This document shows, in pieces, positions 48,844 to 59,569 of a stretch of DNA of 64,000 nucleotides (the stretch's first letter is position 1; every line of letters begins with the position of its first letter). The stretch covers positions 1,818,615 through 1,882,614 of the forward strand of contig NW_019091372.1 in assembly GCF_001949145.1 (NCBI RefSeq). The letters are read 5' to 3'. A program made the translations under genes and the position numbers. This DNA is from Acanthaster planci (taxonomy: Eukaryota; Echinodermata; Asteroidea; Valvatida; Acanthasteridae). The notes under the pieces were generated by a model. It did no database searches. It was not told the origin of the DNA and saw only the letters and a list, made by a program, of their open reading frames with translations.

Positions 48844-48940
48844 GATTGGCTGGAAGTTAGTAGTGGACTGAAATGTGTGACGTCACTCGACCGGCACCGC
48901 GTCTCGACGTACGTCACAATACATTTCGCGGCATGGGCGG
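48844..48940 (+). promoter_or_regulatory. Probable promoter region of gene 2: inverted CCAAT, CRE, GC box
   Basis: GATTGG (inverted CCAAT) at 48844-48849, the perfect CRE TGACGTCA at 48878-48885 and GGGCGG at 48935-48940 lie in a locally CpG-rich stretch 260-360 bp before the start codon of gene 2. No TATA box is visible. The spacing fits a CpG-type promoter. Confidence 0.5.
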
Positions 48941-49197
48941 GCACGCGCGAATGAGGAAACTGTTAATAGTGTGTACGTTTCCCCTTAACGGATGAAAACA
49001 AAAGCTGCATTGTCCGACCGGTTAGCGGGTCACTGACTCTGAAACTTGCTAGCTGTAACAGTGACTTCGATGGATATTCGCCAGCGCCTATCTTGATCTG
49101 AGAATTTTGGCCATGGATCATTTTCTGTCTTGCAGGAAGGTGGAGTATCCAGGCGCAATGTAGCGTCTGGTTTGGCGGATTCCATTCGGGTGAAAAA

Positions 49198-49322
49198 ATG
49201 GGACAGGGGTATTCCCGGTTATGCAATGGTTCAAGTAGTCGTAGGGAGCCGGGGGCCGGCCGATGGAAGCGATTAAAAACGGAGGGAGGAGGCAAAGTCG
49301 TCCGTCAAGGATCACCGTGTAG
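49198..49322 (+). CDS. Gene 2 exon 1 (residues 1-41, myristoylation start)
   Basis: It encodes MGQGYSRLCNGSSSRREPGA and more, ending at TGTAG|GTACGA in phase 2. An alternative ATG at 49263 in another frame would need a poor GT at 49317, so it is less likely. Confidence 0.6.
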
Positions 49323-51451
49323 GTACGAAGTCTGCCTGTTTGTTTTTATGTGTTGTTGGCATATCCAATCTTGAAAGTAATCAGTGTTTTGTCACAGATT
49401 CTCTTGATAGCCACGTCCGTGCCATGTTTTTACTGCAAATATGTCGCACTTTTCTTCTCACAATGTGACTTCGCATCATTCTGCGTTGTTTTCTGGCGTG
49501 TTCGATGTAGGCCTATCGGGTTCGGAGATAAAAATGCATGACGGGAAACAACGTCTGTAAACTGCTCCTGGAAGCTACAGTGGCTTCATAATAAGGCTGT
49601 ATAACAAAATGTCGAAATTGGTTGGGTGATATTTCGGAAGCTTTCATTTGTTAGCTGGTGGGCTTTGTTGTATAACAGGCGTAGCTCTATTTCGATAGGA
49701 TAGGGTCGAGGATGGATCAACCCATTGTTCTGCAGCACGCCTGTCCCCAATTATTCTGGTTCGAATGGAGAAGTTGTAACTACGAATCCCGTGTAGAGCT
49801 TCACACCCCTCATCAATGATTACACTCTTTCGCATAGCGGTCTAGTCTCGGTTCAGCCGCCGCAGGGTTCGTCATCGGCCGTCAGCTCCACGGAGGCAAA
49901 CGACGACAAAAGAGACCACGATCTGGAAGAACCGGCAGGAGAATCAGCATGGGACGGGGAAGGCCTTGAAGACAGCGAAGTTGATAAAGGAGGTTCAGTA
50001 CAGTGTAGTTATCTAAACTTCCTCAGGCTTTTGTTTTTAAACAGTGACTGGTGGTGGTCAAGTTACAGTTACTGGCAATTTTCCTGGGTTATCGACGGCG
50101 TCTGAGAAACTGGCATACAGACATGCTTATAGGCAGAAAATCGCAATGTACATTGTACGCTTGCTTCAAACGTTAATGAACTTTTTTCTTATCGTATAAA
50201 ATTTTTAAGCAATAGGCCTGTACTCTTTAGCACTGCCAAGCAACTGGGCCAATTTCATAGAGCTGCTTAAGCGTCAGAAAAGCTTACTTGATAAAGCAGG
50301 TAACCAGCCAAATCTCCATGTGATGTGTATTGTTTTGGGATTGTATTTAGCTGTTTTGTTTTTTTAGCATGACGATTAGATGGAGTTTGAGCTGGTAATG
50401 TGTTTATTAAGCAAAGTTTTTTTCCCGCTTAAGCAAATTTTGTGCTTAAGCAGCTCTATGAAATTGGTCCGAAGTTTCTGTGTGAAAACCAAAATTGACT
50501 TCCACGCAGATACTTTCCTGTGAGCGATTAAAGTGACATTGTGTATTTCCTTTTATTTGTGCCTTTGGGGTCAAAGGTGAAACTCCAACCTATAAGTACA
50601 TTTCCATGAAGTCTGAGAGCGGCAAAGCCCCCAAGAAACGCAAATGGCACGGCAAAGTCTCATCATACACAAGTAACGCATCCACGAGCGTGCCAAAAGA
50701 AGTCACACCACTGCAGCCGAACGACATCATTTTGGCGGGAAACGAGCGGAGCCAAACAGGAAACACATTCCGACCTGGCAGTTTGCCAGCTGTTATCACC
50801 GACTCCAAACCCATGAAGGACGCTCATAGGCTGCTGGGCGTTCTGACTGAGCACGCGCACGCCGATGAGTTGTCAGAGGAAGGTCCGGTAAGTGACAAGT
50901 TTAAAAACTTCGATTATTTTAATTAAAGCTTTCCCCCATGGTAAGTAAATATAATTTGTTTATATTGCATGGGAAGCGACGAAGCGATAACCTTGGTATC
51001 TGAGTGAAGTTCAAGCTTTGTCAAGTCAACTTGTGACGGCAGGGAGTTCTTGGCAAAATCAGTCTCAACTTGTGTGAATAAAAATAAAATGGCCGCCTTC
51101 TTCCTGATGAAAGATTAAGCACGTGCTCACAACATTCGGTGATACATGTACATTACTTTCCCTTGCAGAGCTCATATGTGTTGCCAGATTCAATCTCTTC
51201 TCTCGTTCCTGGTCGCCTAGGAGTCCGGGGATGCCGTACACCGTATCATCCAACACGACATCGGCCGTGAGCGCAGCATCAACGCCCGCCTGCGCGAGCT
51301 GAAGGACATCGAAGGTCGCAAGTCCGAGAGGAGGTTGTCCGTCACCGCGGCGGCCACCGCGTCGCAGCTGCACGTCATCCCCGAGATTATTGGCGAGGAG
51401 CCCACTGATCCGGCAGACTTCAAGTACTCTGATACCGATCTCTACTTCTAG
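49198..51451 (+). CDS. Unrecognised 273-aa protein with predicted N-myristoylation (4 exons)
   Basis: Exons 49198-49322, 49838-49992, 50577-50887 and 51221-51451 join to 822 nt with all phases consistent. The start is ATG 49198: A at -3, G at +4, in-frame stop at 49099-49101. It begins MGQGYSRLCNGSSS, which fits the MGxxxS N-myristoylation pattern, with Cys9 as a possible palmitoylation site. Residues about 50-95 are acidic (DDKRDHDLEEPAGESAW). A basic patch KKRKWHGK is at 113-120. The last exon holds a charged helical segment (RIIQHDIGRERSINARLREL, about 205-224), a PKA-like RRLS at 234-237, and ends SDTDLYF. There is no transmembrane segment. A lipid-anchored cytosolic or signalling adaptor is my inference from the N-terminus only. 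Exon 3 and 4 junctions are strong; the exon 1-2 junction and the exon 2 donor (GAG|GTTCAG) are weaker. Confidence 0.7.
49838..49992 (+). CDS. Gene 2 exon 2 (acidic region)
   Basis: The acceptor TTTCGCATAG (49837) restores frame from exon 1. The encoded part includes SVQPPQGSSSAVSSTEAND and DSEVDKGG. Other acceptors at 49856 and 49865 would keep this frame but not the phase with exon 1. The donor is phase 1. Confidence 0.6.
50246..50470 (+). mobile_element. MITE family B, copy 2
   Basis: It starts GGGCCAATTTCATAGAGCTG and ends CAGCTCTATGAAATTGGTCC, an inverted repeat of about 27 bp with CTTAAGC just inside. It lies in intron 2 of gene 2. Confidence 0.75.
50577..50887 (+). CDS. Gene 2 exon 3
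   Basis: The acceptor is TCAAAG and the donor CCG|GTAAGT (phase 0). It encodes ETPTYKYISMKSESGKAPKK, the basic patch, and a polar stretch ending HAHADELSEEGP. GC content and an open frame across the whole exon support coding. Confidence 0.78.
51221..51451 (+). CDS. Gene 2 exon 4, stop
   Basis: The acceptor is GTCGCCTAG. Seventy-seven codons with strongly GC-rich third positions, ending TAG at 51449-51451. The peptide starts ESGDAVHRIIQHDIGRERS and ends DFKYSDTDLYF. Confidence 0.82.
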   Translation, partial: ESGDAVHRIIQHDIGRERSINARLRELKDIEGRKSERRLSVTAAATASQLHVIPEIIGEEPTDPADFKYSDTDLYF

Positions 51452-52573
51452 TCTCTTTCCACATTGAAATCTCATGCACCCTAAAGATTCTTCCCGACTT
51501 CATCTTCTACAGGTAACGTTTTTGAAGGATTTTGTGAGTTGGAATGGATGGCGACACAGCTTTCAGATTTTACTTGAAGTACAAATTAAAAACTCATTCT
51601 GAGAAAAAGAAATTCTTTTTGAATAATGCACATTCAAAACAACAAATGGAAATATTTCAATTGCTTAGAATGAAAGGGGCAATGATTACACATGAACATT
51701 CTAGCACGAAATTTTGTTCATGGATGGGCAATGCTTGCCCGTCTTAATTTTATTAATCTTTCTATGTTCAAAGTAACATCTACAGTTACATCTTGTAAAA
51801 CGCAAACTAAAACAGTGAAATGCTTCTTACTTGACAGGTATTTAAAAGTCATATTTCAGTACTACAAACTTGGTACTACTTGGTTTATTAAAATGTTATT
51901 GAATCATTCCTAGGGTCTAGTTACAGTTCAACAAAATATGGGTCACCAGAAAGTACACACGTACTTGAAAAAAGTTATACACATGTACTTGTACCCTGTA
52001 AAGTCTTAAGAGCATGCATACTTATTGAACAAGCGTTACTTGCGTTATTTTGGGATTTGACCACAAAAGGAGGTAAATAATAAAAGTTTATGTTGGCAAG
52101 GAAAATCTACCCCTACTTGGTAAGTATAGGCAATTAACATGTTTCGACTTGTTCAGTGTTGATAAAAAGTCGGTGAATAAAACAGCACATGCTGTCAAAC
52201 AAGGACGCAATAAAATTTGCAAAACCTCCATTAGACTAATAAAAATAAAAGGTCGTCACTGATGTACCAAGGACGGATCCAGGATTTTAAGGGGGGGGGA
52301 TGATCCTGGATTTTCCAAAAGGGGGGGGGAGGTGGTGTGAATGACAGCAGCAATAGTAAAATCCCCTTAGGACTTGGGTTCTGAGGCATTTTTGGATTTT
52401 AGGCGCTCTGTGGTACAGTATCAGGCAATATGACCGCTCTATTTGCCTTCTTCCGCCCTCTTTTTCTTCTTTTAATTGTATAAATTTTATTGGCCAAAAA
52501 TGGGCGCCTCCACAACCCCCCCGGATCCGCCCATGGGTACAGAAAGTTATAAATGTCAGAAAATTATAGTGTA

Positions 52574-52640
52574 CAGTGGAACATCGCGATACTGAACACC
52601 GCTATACCGAACATTCGGCTGTACAGAACATCGCCCTTGG
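52574..52640 (+). mobile_element. Possible pogo/Tigger-type transposon end at gap edge
   Basis: AGTGGAACATCGCGATACTG, then CACCGCTATACCGAACATTC, resembles the repeated GAAC...CGCTATA pattern of pogo/Tigger termini. The rest of the element would lie in the gap. No transposase is visible. Confidence 0.35.
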
Positions 52641-52645
52641 CTTCC

Positions 52646-53273
52646 NNNNNNNNNNNNNNNNNNNNNNNNNNNNNNNNNNNNNNNNNNNNNNNNNNNNNNN
52701 NNNNNNNNNNNNNNNNNNNNNNNNNNNNNNNNNNNNNNNNNNNNNNNNNNNNNNNNNNNNNNNNNNNNNNNNNNNNNNNNNNNNNNNNNNNNNNNNNNNN
52801 NNNNNNNNNNNNNNNNNNNNNNNNNNNNNNNNNNNNNNNNNNNNNNNNNNNNNNNNNNNNNNNNNNNNNNNNNNNNNNNNNNNNNNNNNNNNNNNNNNNN
52901 NNNNNNNNNNNNNNNNNNNNNNNNNNNNNNNNNNNNNNNNNNNNNNNNNNNNNNNNNNNNNNNNNNNNNNNNNNNNNNNNNNNNNNNNNNNNNNNNNNNN
53001 NNNNNNNNNNNNNNNNNNNNNNNNNNNNNNNNNNNNNNNNNNNNNNNNNNNNNNNNNNNNNNNNNNNNNNNNNNNNNNNNNNNNNNNNNNNNNNNNNNNN
53101 NNNNNNNNNNNNNNNNNNNNNNNNNNNNNNNNNNNNNNNNNNNNNNNNNNNNNNNNNNNNNNNNNNNNNNNNNNNNNNNNNNNNNNNNNNNNNNNNNNNN
53201 NNNNNNNNNNNNNNNNNNNNNNNNNNNNNNNNNNNNNNNNNNNNNNNNNNNNNNNNNNNNNNNNNNNNNNNNN
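52646..53273. other. Assembly gap (628 N)
   Basis: A gap between gene 2 and NRM. Sequence at its left edge resembles a transposon end. Confidence 0.99.
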
Positions 53274-53740
53274 AAACCTCAAACGTGAATGCAACGGCAA
53301 AACATCACGAAAACAGCGAATCATAGTATCACAAAAGGGTGCACTTCAGTTAGACAAGAGAAGGCGCTATTCAACATGGCAATGAAACGTTCAGCGGTTA
53401 ATTTCGCTACACCTAAAGACCAATGTACCAAACATTTAGCCTGGACCCCGTCGTATTCGTTAAAGCGGCGTTCCTGCAAGAACCAGTATGAAGAGTTTTG
53501 ATCTTGTGATCATCGATGAGAGACCGACTAGTAGGAGGAAAATTGTAATCTGTCTCTCAGAAAATGCTTTAATTGTAATGCGCATGACTTAATGCACAGT
53601 GACAATTAAATGCTTACCAGGGTGGAAGCACCTGTCACTGGTGTCAACATTTTAAAAGACACCAGCCCAAACACGGGTACCATTTAAAGGCAACTAAAAC
53701 ATATAAGACCATGGTGGTTAAGATACATGTAAGTGGTATC

Positions 53741-53926
53741 TTAACCATAGCCAACCGATGAAGCTCGCCCCCCTGTGGCTCTGAAACCCTGGGGTGACCG
53801 GAGAGTTCTTTTCTTCAGTTGATGCTGCTGACAGATGTAGTCGTAGTCCCTCATGTCCAGACTGTGGCCGTAAAATGTGTAGATGGTCAGCGACAAGGCT
53901 AACACAAGCCTGCCCATGGTCATGAC
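53741..53926 (-). CDS. NRM: NRM exon 5, stop
   Basis: It encodes VMTMGRLVLALSLTIYTFYG, then HSLDMRDYDYICQQHQLKKR and a polar tail ending SVGYG, with TAA at 53741-53743. It matches the human [20 protein letters not shown] segment; the tail is not conserved. Confidence 0.93.
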   Translation of the reverse strand, partial: VMTMGRLVLALSLTIYTFYGHSLDMRDYDYICQQHQLKKRTLRSPQGFRATGGRASSVGYG

Positions 53927-56900
53927 CTGTTCGGTTATAACAAAGAACCAAGATTTTTTTAAACTTTATTTCCACTTCAGAAGTCAAGAAAAAGAGATAT
54001 ACAGGTATACAATGCTTAACGGCGACAACAGAAAGTGGAGGGGTCTCATAAGAAGCGAGGCTTGCTAAGTACGGGACCTCTTGTAATAAACAAAATACAG
54101 TGATTTTACTGGTAATAATAAAAGAACACTGAATGAAGAACAAACACAGAAACCAGCAGTGAACAATGAAAAAAAATCAAAATTAGATATAAATCGGGAC
54201 CAATAAAATTACGATGCATATGGAAAATAAAAGATCAATGAATTATGAGCGAGGACTGGAATGAAGAGTGGAATAAAATGTGAAAACTCCGATAGCTGTG
54301 AAACATAGACGAAGTTATTTAACTGACAACAGTTATTGGTTTTGACTTTTTGGTAAAACCTGTAAAACGGTGTAAAGTTGTAACTTTGATTCTCAGACTT
54401 GATGATTTGGATCTATGGGGAGAGTAAGCAGACAATTTCTGGTATAAGCACTGATGTTATATTAAAAAAAAGTCAGGACTCGCAATGCTCTTGTATCAAC
54501 TGAAGCCGCCTTGGCCTAATATCATGGCACTGCTTACTGCAGCAGAAAATTCTGTGCTTAGGGCAAACGTATTTCATGGGCAAGTGAAGAATTGGGGCTT
54601 GTGCCCATGCATACATCCCGTAACTAAGGATTCTGTGCTTAAAAGGTTAGCGCAAAATTTCTCTGCTAGCACGGTTAGCGCAGAATGGAGATCGCAATAT
54701 TATGCAGTGAGTGGCACCATGACATTGGGCCCTGATTGTTGCCTTGCCTGCCATTGTAACTATTGTTGCCGTAAGTTGTTTTAACAACGGCAAACAAGCC
54801 TTTTTACTACCTTTGTATTCGGCACAGTAAGATGGCTGCCAGTGGCTTCAGTAACCTATATGGGCTGAAAGCGCATTGCATGTTCATACTTTTTCATACG
54901 AATTCTTTCACTTGAAAGCTATTTCAACTTACAGGCACGGCCCACAAGATGATCAACAGTCCTGTCATTACAGGATGTCGGAAATTTTGGAAAAGGCGTT
55001 GGTACTCCCGAGACTTCATCTGAAGGGGAGGATCCAAATCCATCAGAAAGTAGTATACCTTCAGGAAAAACATATTCAAAAAATGTTTTAAGATCTTTAA
55101 GTTTGCCGGTATCATCTCAGTTCTAAATTATCTCAATGCGAGATTTGCTTGTCAGCAACTGCCCTTAGAGGGCACTGGAAAGGACACATGCATGGCAATT
55201 TTTGTTGAGCGCTCATTGGATGGAGTTTATTTGAGCAATAACATGCATGACACTAAATGTGCGTGCATGGACTAGGATGATTTTATGTCCATAGCCATGA
55301 CTAATTTCCTTCACAAATATTAGTGAAGCGTATTTGCCCTATCCAGTGTCCTGTAACGGTGGTGGGAGACGAGCCTCTGAGCTCCAAGAATTTTGCTTTC
55401 CCCTTTCTCTTATTAAACTCACCTTGGTGAAATTTGAACAGATTACTTGCGTTTTAAGTTCTCTTACTTCATTAGCCCTAACCTACTTAGGTTTACAAAA
55501 GTTGTGATATATTCTCTAGGTGGGCTATGTATTTATTAAATTTGAGGAGTCATCAAAGATGTTAAGGCTAATCAGAACTCAATGTAAAAATGGCCAAAGA
55601 AACATTCATACATTACAGCTCTGCTTACCACAAGTTAAGACTCTACACTAACCATAGCAGAAAATTCTATGCTGTTAGCATTCTCAATGGGTTCCCCTCA
55701 ACACAGGAACCCTGTAACCATGGCTTCTGTTCTCAGTTCTCGGTTAGAAAAGAAAAAGGTTTCTGCTAGACACAGGATGTTGAACGTAAGTGCAGAACTA
55801 GCCAAGAAACAAAGTTCTGCCCTTCCGGTATTCTTACTTGTTTGATTCCGACCAGTTCGGCATAGTCCAGCACCATGACCACCCCGACCACACACAGCCA
55901 GCCCAGGAAGCTTAAAATCCCCAAAACAGTCCACACCCAACGGCTGTCTGTGTCCAAGGCCCACAGTACGGACTCAGGAAAGAGAGGTCGCCAGTACTGC
56001 ATCAGTGTCTGTCAGACAAGGGGTGCAAGAAAGATACAAGAAAGATATTATGCAGGTGTATTTAACATCTGATGCTGGGATCAAAAGCATTTACTCTTTC
56101 AATATCCTGTGCTGACATTTTAACCCTAAGAGAGCTGTTGGGGGGGGGAACACCTCAGAGTTGGGGTGATCCCCCAGAACTTGGCTGTCACGTGCGTGAT
56201 CGTTTTGAAACTTCGCATATGTGTAAAGATGCCCATTATGAGTCCAAATGTGAAGTTTTAATTCACTAGGACAAGCACTGCAGGCTTCGGACATACTCCA
56301 ATGGTCATTTGACGTTTACTGCCTCATACTGGCCCCTACTAGCCTATGTGTACTGAGCATGACAATGGGAAAAAATGTGATGGGGGGCTGACCTGTCTCG
56401 GAAAAATGCATATTGTGCGAGAATGGAATGCCTAATATTCACAAAATTGGTGTCAAAATGACCAGCAGATGTAACTTAAAATTCCTTAAGACTCAGTTTG
56501 TCCAAAAAAATTAACTGTGATGATATTTGAGAAAATGTTGGGAGAGGGGTTATTCTATGAGGTTGGGGCACATGGTCAACTTTTATCACCTGTCATGACC
56601 TCTAGGTCTGTAAAAGTAACACACACCTCTGTATTCAGCCTTGCAAGATGTATAACAATGTCAATTTGGAATCCACATAGGGGGAAATAGCTGTTTATTT
56701 TTACAGAACCCACGTAACAATGGACACCATCTCAAATTGTGCCCCAACCTCATGGAATGACCCAGAGGTGCAGATTCCACCCCCAGCTCTTTTGGGGTTA
56801 ATGGTATGCATGGTATGTTTGTTTTGGGCATTTTTTCCAATGCTTGCCCTTTTGGGGAAGACCTCTCTGATATTCCATAAACCCTAACCCTCCTCAATAC

Positions 56901-58412
56901 TCCAACAGATGAAGGACTGAGGAGGGTTAGGGTTAACAGAAACATTCGCAGAAAAAAAAGAAAAAAGGACACAGAACAGGACGCATTGCCCAGAAAGAGA
57001 AAACAAAGGCAAGGGGCTCCAGAAATCTGAACAGGAGAGGACGTTCAGGCACTTATTCTCATTCGGCTAAAGCTAACGGTAACACAGACTTTACTAATAA
57101 TAGAGTAATTCGTCTTCGGTTGTGGGGTTTCTACAGTTCTGGTGTTTGGAGAATGCACCAATGCATTGCATGCAGCACTACCGTTAGGAAACTAAAGATA
57201 AACAATGATATACATTGTCCAATCAATTGTTTATCTTTGTCTCTACCTGCAGAGCTCCGCATGTAGCCAGTATATACAGGGATCGCTCCACCACATCCAG
57301 GCCCAGCCATTGGATGAAGTCTTTCCATGGCCTGCGAGCCAACAGGGAATGCTGGAGAACGAATGCAGCAATAAGTAGAAGATCCAGCAGCAAGTCACTC
57401 ACATATGGATCTGCAGCATCTGTGGAAATATCAGGTGATATCAGGCCTTTTCCGTCTCTCCTGTCTATAGAGGCTAGGGCTAGGTCTTCACTGGCTACAA
57501 ACATGTGGTCCACAGACCAGAAATGTCGACTCGAGTCACGCGACTTGGACACAAATTGCCATTTTTTAAAGATTTTTGACTGGTAACTACCAGCTTTGAC
57601 TTATGACTTCAACTTTCCAAAAATGACTAGGTAACAACTCTGGAAAGTAAGCCTTTGTCAAACGACGAACTGGTATTCAGGAGATCTTGTAAGAAAACCA
57701 GCCAGACTCATTGGCAGGCATTCAGTACCCCTTCTCTCTTCCTCAGTCTCCATGCTCTCAGAGAGGTGGAATTATAGAGCCCCATAGTTCTAAGGGTATA
57801 CACAGTCACCCTCAACAGACACAGGGGACCTGTCTGCCGCCTGCAGTAATAAAGATTGGATTGCCTCTTCAGGTGCAAACTACATAGGCCTAGTTAAACT
57901 TTTAAGAATACATGTAAATGGCCAACACAAAATGGAATAATAGAGTGGGGCCTAATCTTTACTATACCTCAACCGTATGTTTTTGCACTCAATTACTGAT
58001 AATATTTCCAGTAATTAACTCTGCAGTCGGGGGCAATCCTAGACCAAGACCATGAACTCTACCATAACATTGAAAGTGTTAAATTCTTGCCATTTTTGGC
58101 AGTGAGGGGCCAGTTTTCTATCGGTAGCTACATTCTAAAAGTAAGGATTTCTAAAGAAGAAAAAAGGGCCTCGTATGTTTTTCCAATTGCTCGGACACAA
58201 ATCTGTAAGTAGGCCTATAATGTTCATTCTCAAGATAAATTTATTTTACCCTTGTCGTGAGCAGATTGTCTCCCGTCAACGACACCCATGGCTAGGCCCT
58301 CTCTGAACAAAAACATTCCGAACTGGAACACGGTTAAAAAGCAAACGCACAATCCAAAGGCAGAGATTGCTACAAACAGAACTGCTTTGGGCAGAAAGGT
58401 AGCACCAGCCAT
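53741..58412 (-). CDS. NRM: Nurim orthologue, multi-pass inner nuclear membrane protein (5 exons, 272 aa)
   Basis: Minus-strand exons 58412-58250, 57419-57247, 56008-55838, 55058-54933 and 53926-53741 join to 819 nt with consistent phases. Human nurim is close in length (262 aa). The match is clear in LQHSLLA, ERSLYILAT, LDYAELVGIKQVYYF (D160 to L164 the centre), FRHPV (196-199) and the final helix LALSLTIYTFYGHSLD. About five to six hydrophobic segments are seen (about 9-36, 62-80, 98-116, 136-160, 199-230). Nurim is a tightly bound inner nuclear membrane protein related to isoprenylcysteine carboxyl methyltransferases; no enzyme activity is established for it. The start ATG 58412 has A at -3 and G at +4. 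The gene is convergent with gene 2. Confidence 0.95.
54933..55058 (-). CDS. NRM: NRM exon 4
   Basis: 42 codons, phase 0: VYYFLMDLDPPLQMKSREYQ, then RLFQNFRHPVMTGLLIILWA. FRHPV corresponds to human LRHPV. Confidence 0.94.
55838..56008 (-). CDS. NRM: NRM exon 3
   Basis: 57 codons, phase 0: TLMQYWRPLFPESVLWALD, then a long hydrophobic segment and DYAELVGIKQ. It matches human LVMRYWEPIPKGPVLWEA and FDYAELMGLKQ. Confidence 0.95.
56547..56763 (-). mobile_element. MITE family C, copy 2 (AGAG duplication)
   Basis: 217 bp. On the minus strand it is collinear with 8457-8709 for most of its length. The ends are GGGTYATTCYATGAGG type, flanked by AGAG at 56543-56546 and 56764-56767. It lies in NRM intron 2. 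Confidence 0.85.
56879..56936. repeat. Single copy of the palindromic element in NRM intron 2
   Basis: AAACCCTAACCCTCCTCAAT, CTCCAACAGATGAAGG, then GGAGGGTTAGGGTTAA. Compensating changes keep the stem: CAGTCCTC became CCCTCCTC on one arm and GAGGAGGG on the other. Confidence 0.85.
57247..57419 (-). CDS. NRM: NRM exon 2
   Basis: The acceptor is ATTTCCACAG. It encodes AADPYVSDLLLDLLLIAAFV, then LQHSLLARRPWKDFIQWLGL and RSLYILATCGALQ, matching human VGQHSLMAAERVKAW and QRSLYVACTALALQ. A second acceptor 9 bases inside (CTGCAG) would drop three residues. Confidence 0.94.
58250..58412 (-). CDS. NRM: NRM exon 1 (residues 1-54, first membrane segment)
   Basis: It encodes MAGATFLPKAVLFVAISAFG, then a continuous hydrophobic stretch to FQFGMFLF and the polar end DGRQSAHDK. 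The donor AAGG|GTAAAA is phase 1. Confidence 0.9.
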
Positions 58413-59569
58413 GTTGAACGTAGAAATCGCCAGAGATGAATGTTACAAAGTTCTAGCAGATTCGATTTCTTGTTGACATGGTTGAAGTTGTAATATAGGA
58501 ATATGCCGGCGTACAGTATGTAGTCGACAGTCGTACATGTACAGGTGCATTATTTTTTTCCATCCTGCAGGCGTTTGCACGCAACTTGACGCAAACTCAC
58601 ACAATTAACACCGCCCTCATACGAAGTGTAAAAATCTAGGATGGATCAAGAGAGGGCGCTATTTATTTAGCAACGGCGGCTACTTTGGGGTGCACCGCAG
58701 CAAATAAATTTCCGTAGACAGCAGTGATTAATCCCCATACTTCACAAATGTTTAAAAATACAACTCTCACAGGTATTCAGGCTGCACAGAAAAATGATGT
58801 TCGACATGCCCCCTTTCATTTTCCTTTCAATTTTTAGTGGGTTGACCAATGAATTTTGCAAAAATTGTCACCCAAAGCAGACCACACCTGAAATGAAGGA
58901 AGATTCACTGCGAGGAAAAGTAGCCATTTGGAAAATGCATCCCTCTGCAAAATGGCTCATATAGTGCCACTTTCGGACCCGATTGCATCCAAATGGTTCC
59001 CAATTGGAAGCCCTGAGTCCAGCCCATAGGTTCAGCCCAGTGGTTCTCAGGACCCTCTAATATAGAATATTTTGGGTGTACATGTATAGCTTTTATTAAT
59101 GAGCTCGGCAGACGTACTTCTGGCCTATTTCCGTGGGTGCACCCTTAATTTCCATTATAATGGACACCAATGTTACTAACTTCGTTCACAAACGACTGGG
59201 AAACGCAAGCGTTGCGGTTGCATCGCTCCCAACAATTAAAATGAATTCTCCCAACTACCATGCCAACGAGGTTCTTTTCGACCGATGAGGGGGTGCTTCT
59301 GCTCGAGGTGGGTTGCCTGTATTAAAAAACAGCAACATAATTACGGTATTATGGACAATTATCTTTGAACGAGATCAATCAATATTTCAGCAGTCAGGCT
59401 CGGCAGAGTTTGACCGTAAACCCAGGGTTATGGTTCCACCGTATCAAACTCAGTGCAACGGTGTCGCCGAGTTGGACAATCCGGTGTCCTTTTCTGTATC
59501 TGTATCAGGTTGCTCCAGCAAAACAGAAGATTCTGCATCCCGCTAGAGTTTGGGACGCGTGCGGGAGCT
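58413..59569. other. Upstream region of NRM and non-coding spacer
   Basis: This holds the 5' UTR and promoter of NRM on the minus strand, of unknown extent. No TATA or CRE was recognised. The remainder up to the LINE fragment has no convincing coding frame. Confidence 0.5.

Larger units (their letters stand above)
51452..53740. other. Intergenic stretch between gene 2 and nurim, with assembly gap
   Basis: It probably includes the 3' UTR of gene 2 (AATAAA near 52079 and 52172). The two genes converge here. It also has G-runs near 52290-52330, a transposon-end-like sequence at 52574-52640 and a 628-base gap. No exon was seen. Confidence 0.5.

Noticed and set aside
49263-49322. Alternative start MEAIKNGG for gene 2
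   Set aside because: It needs a poor GT donor at 49317 to stay in frame; the 49198 start uses a good donor and acceptor pair and has better context.
52553-53385. Open frames of 240-269 codons
   Set aside because: They are almost entirely N from the assembly gap.
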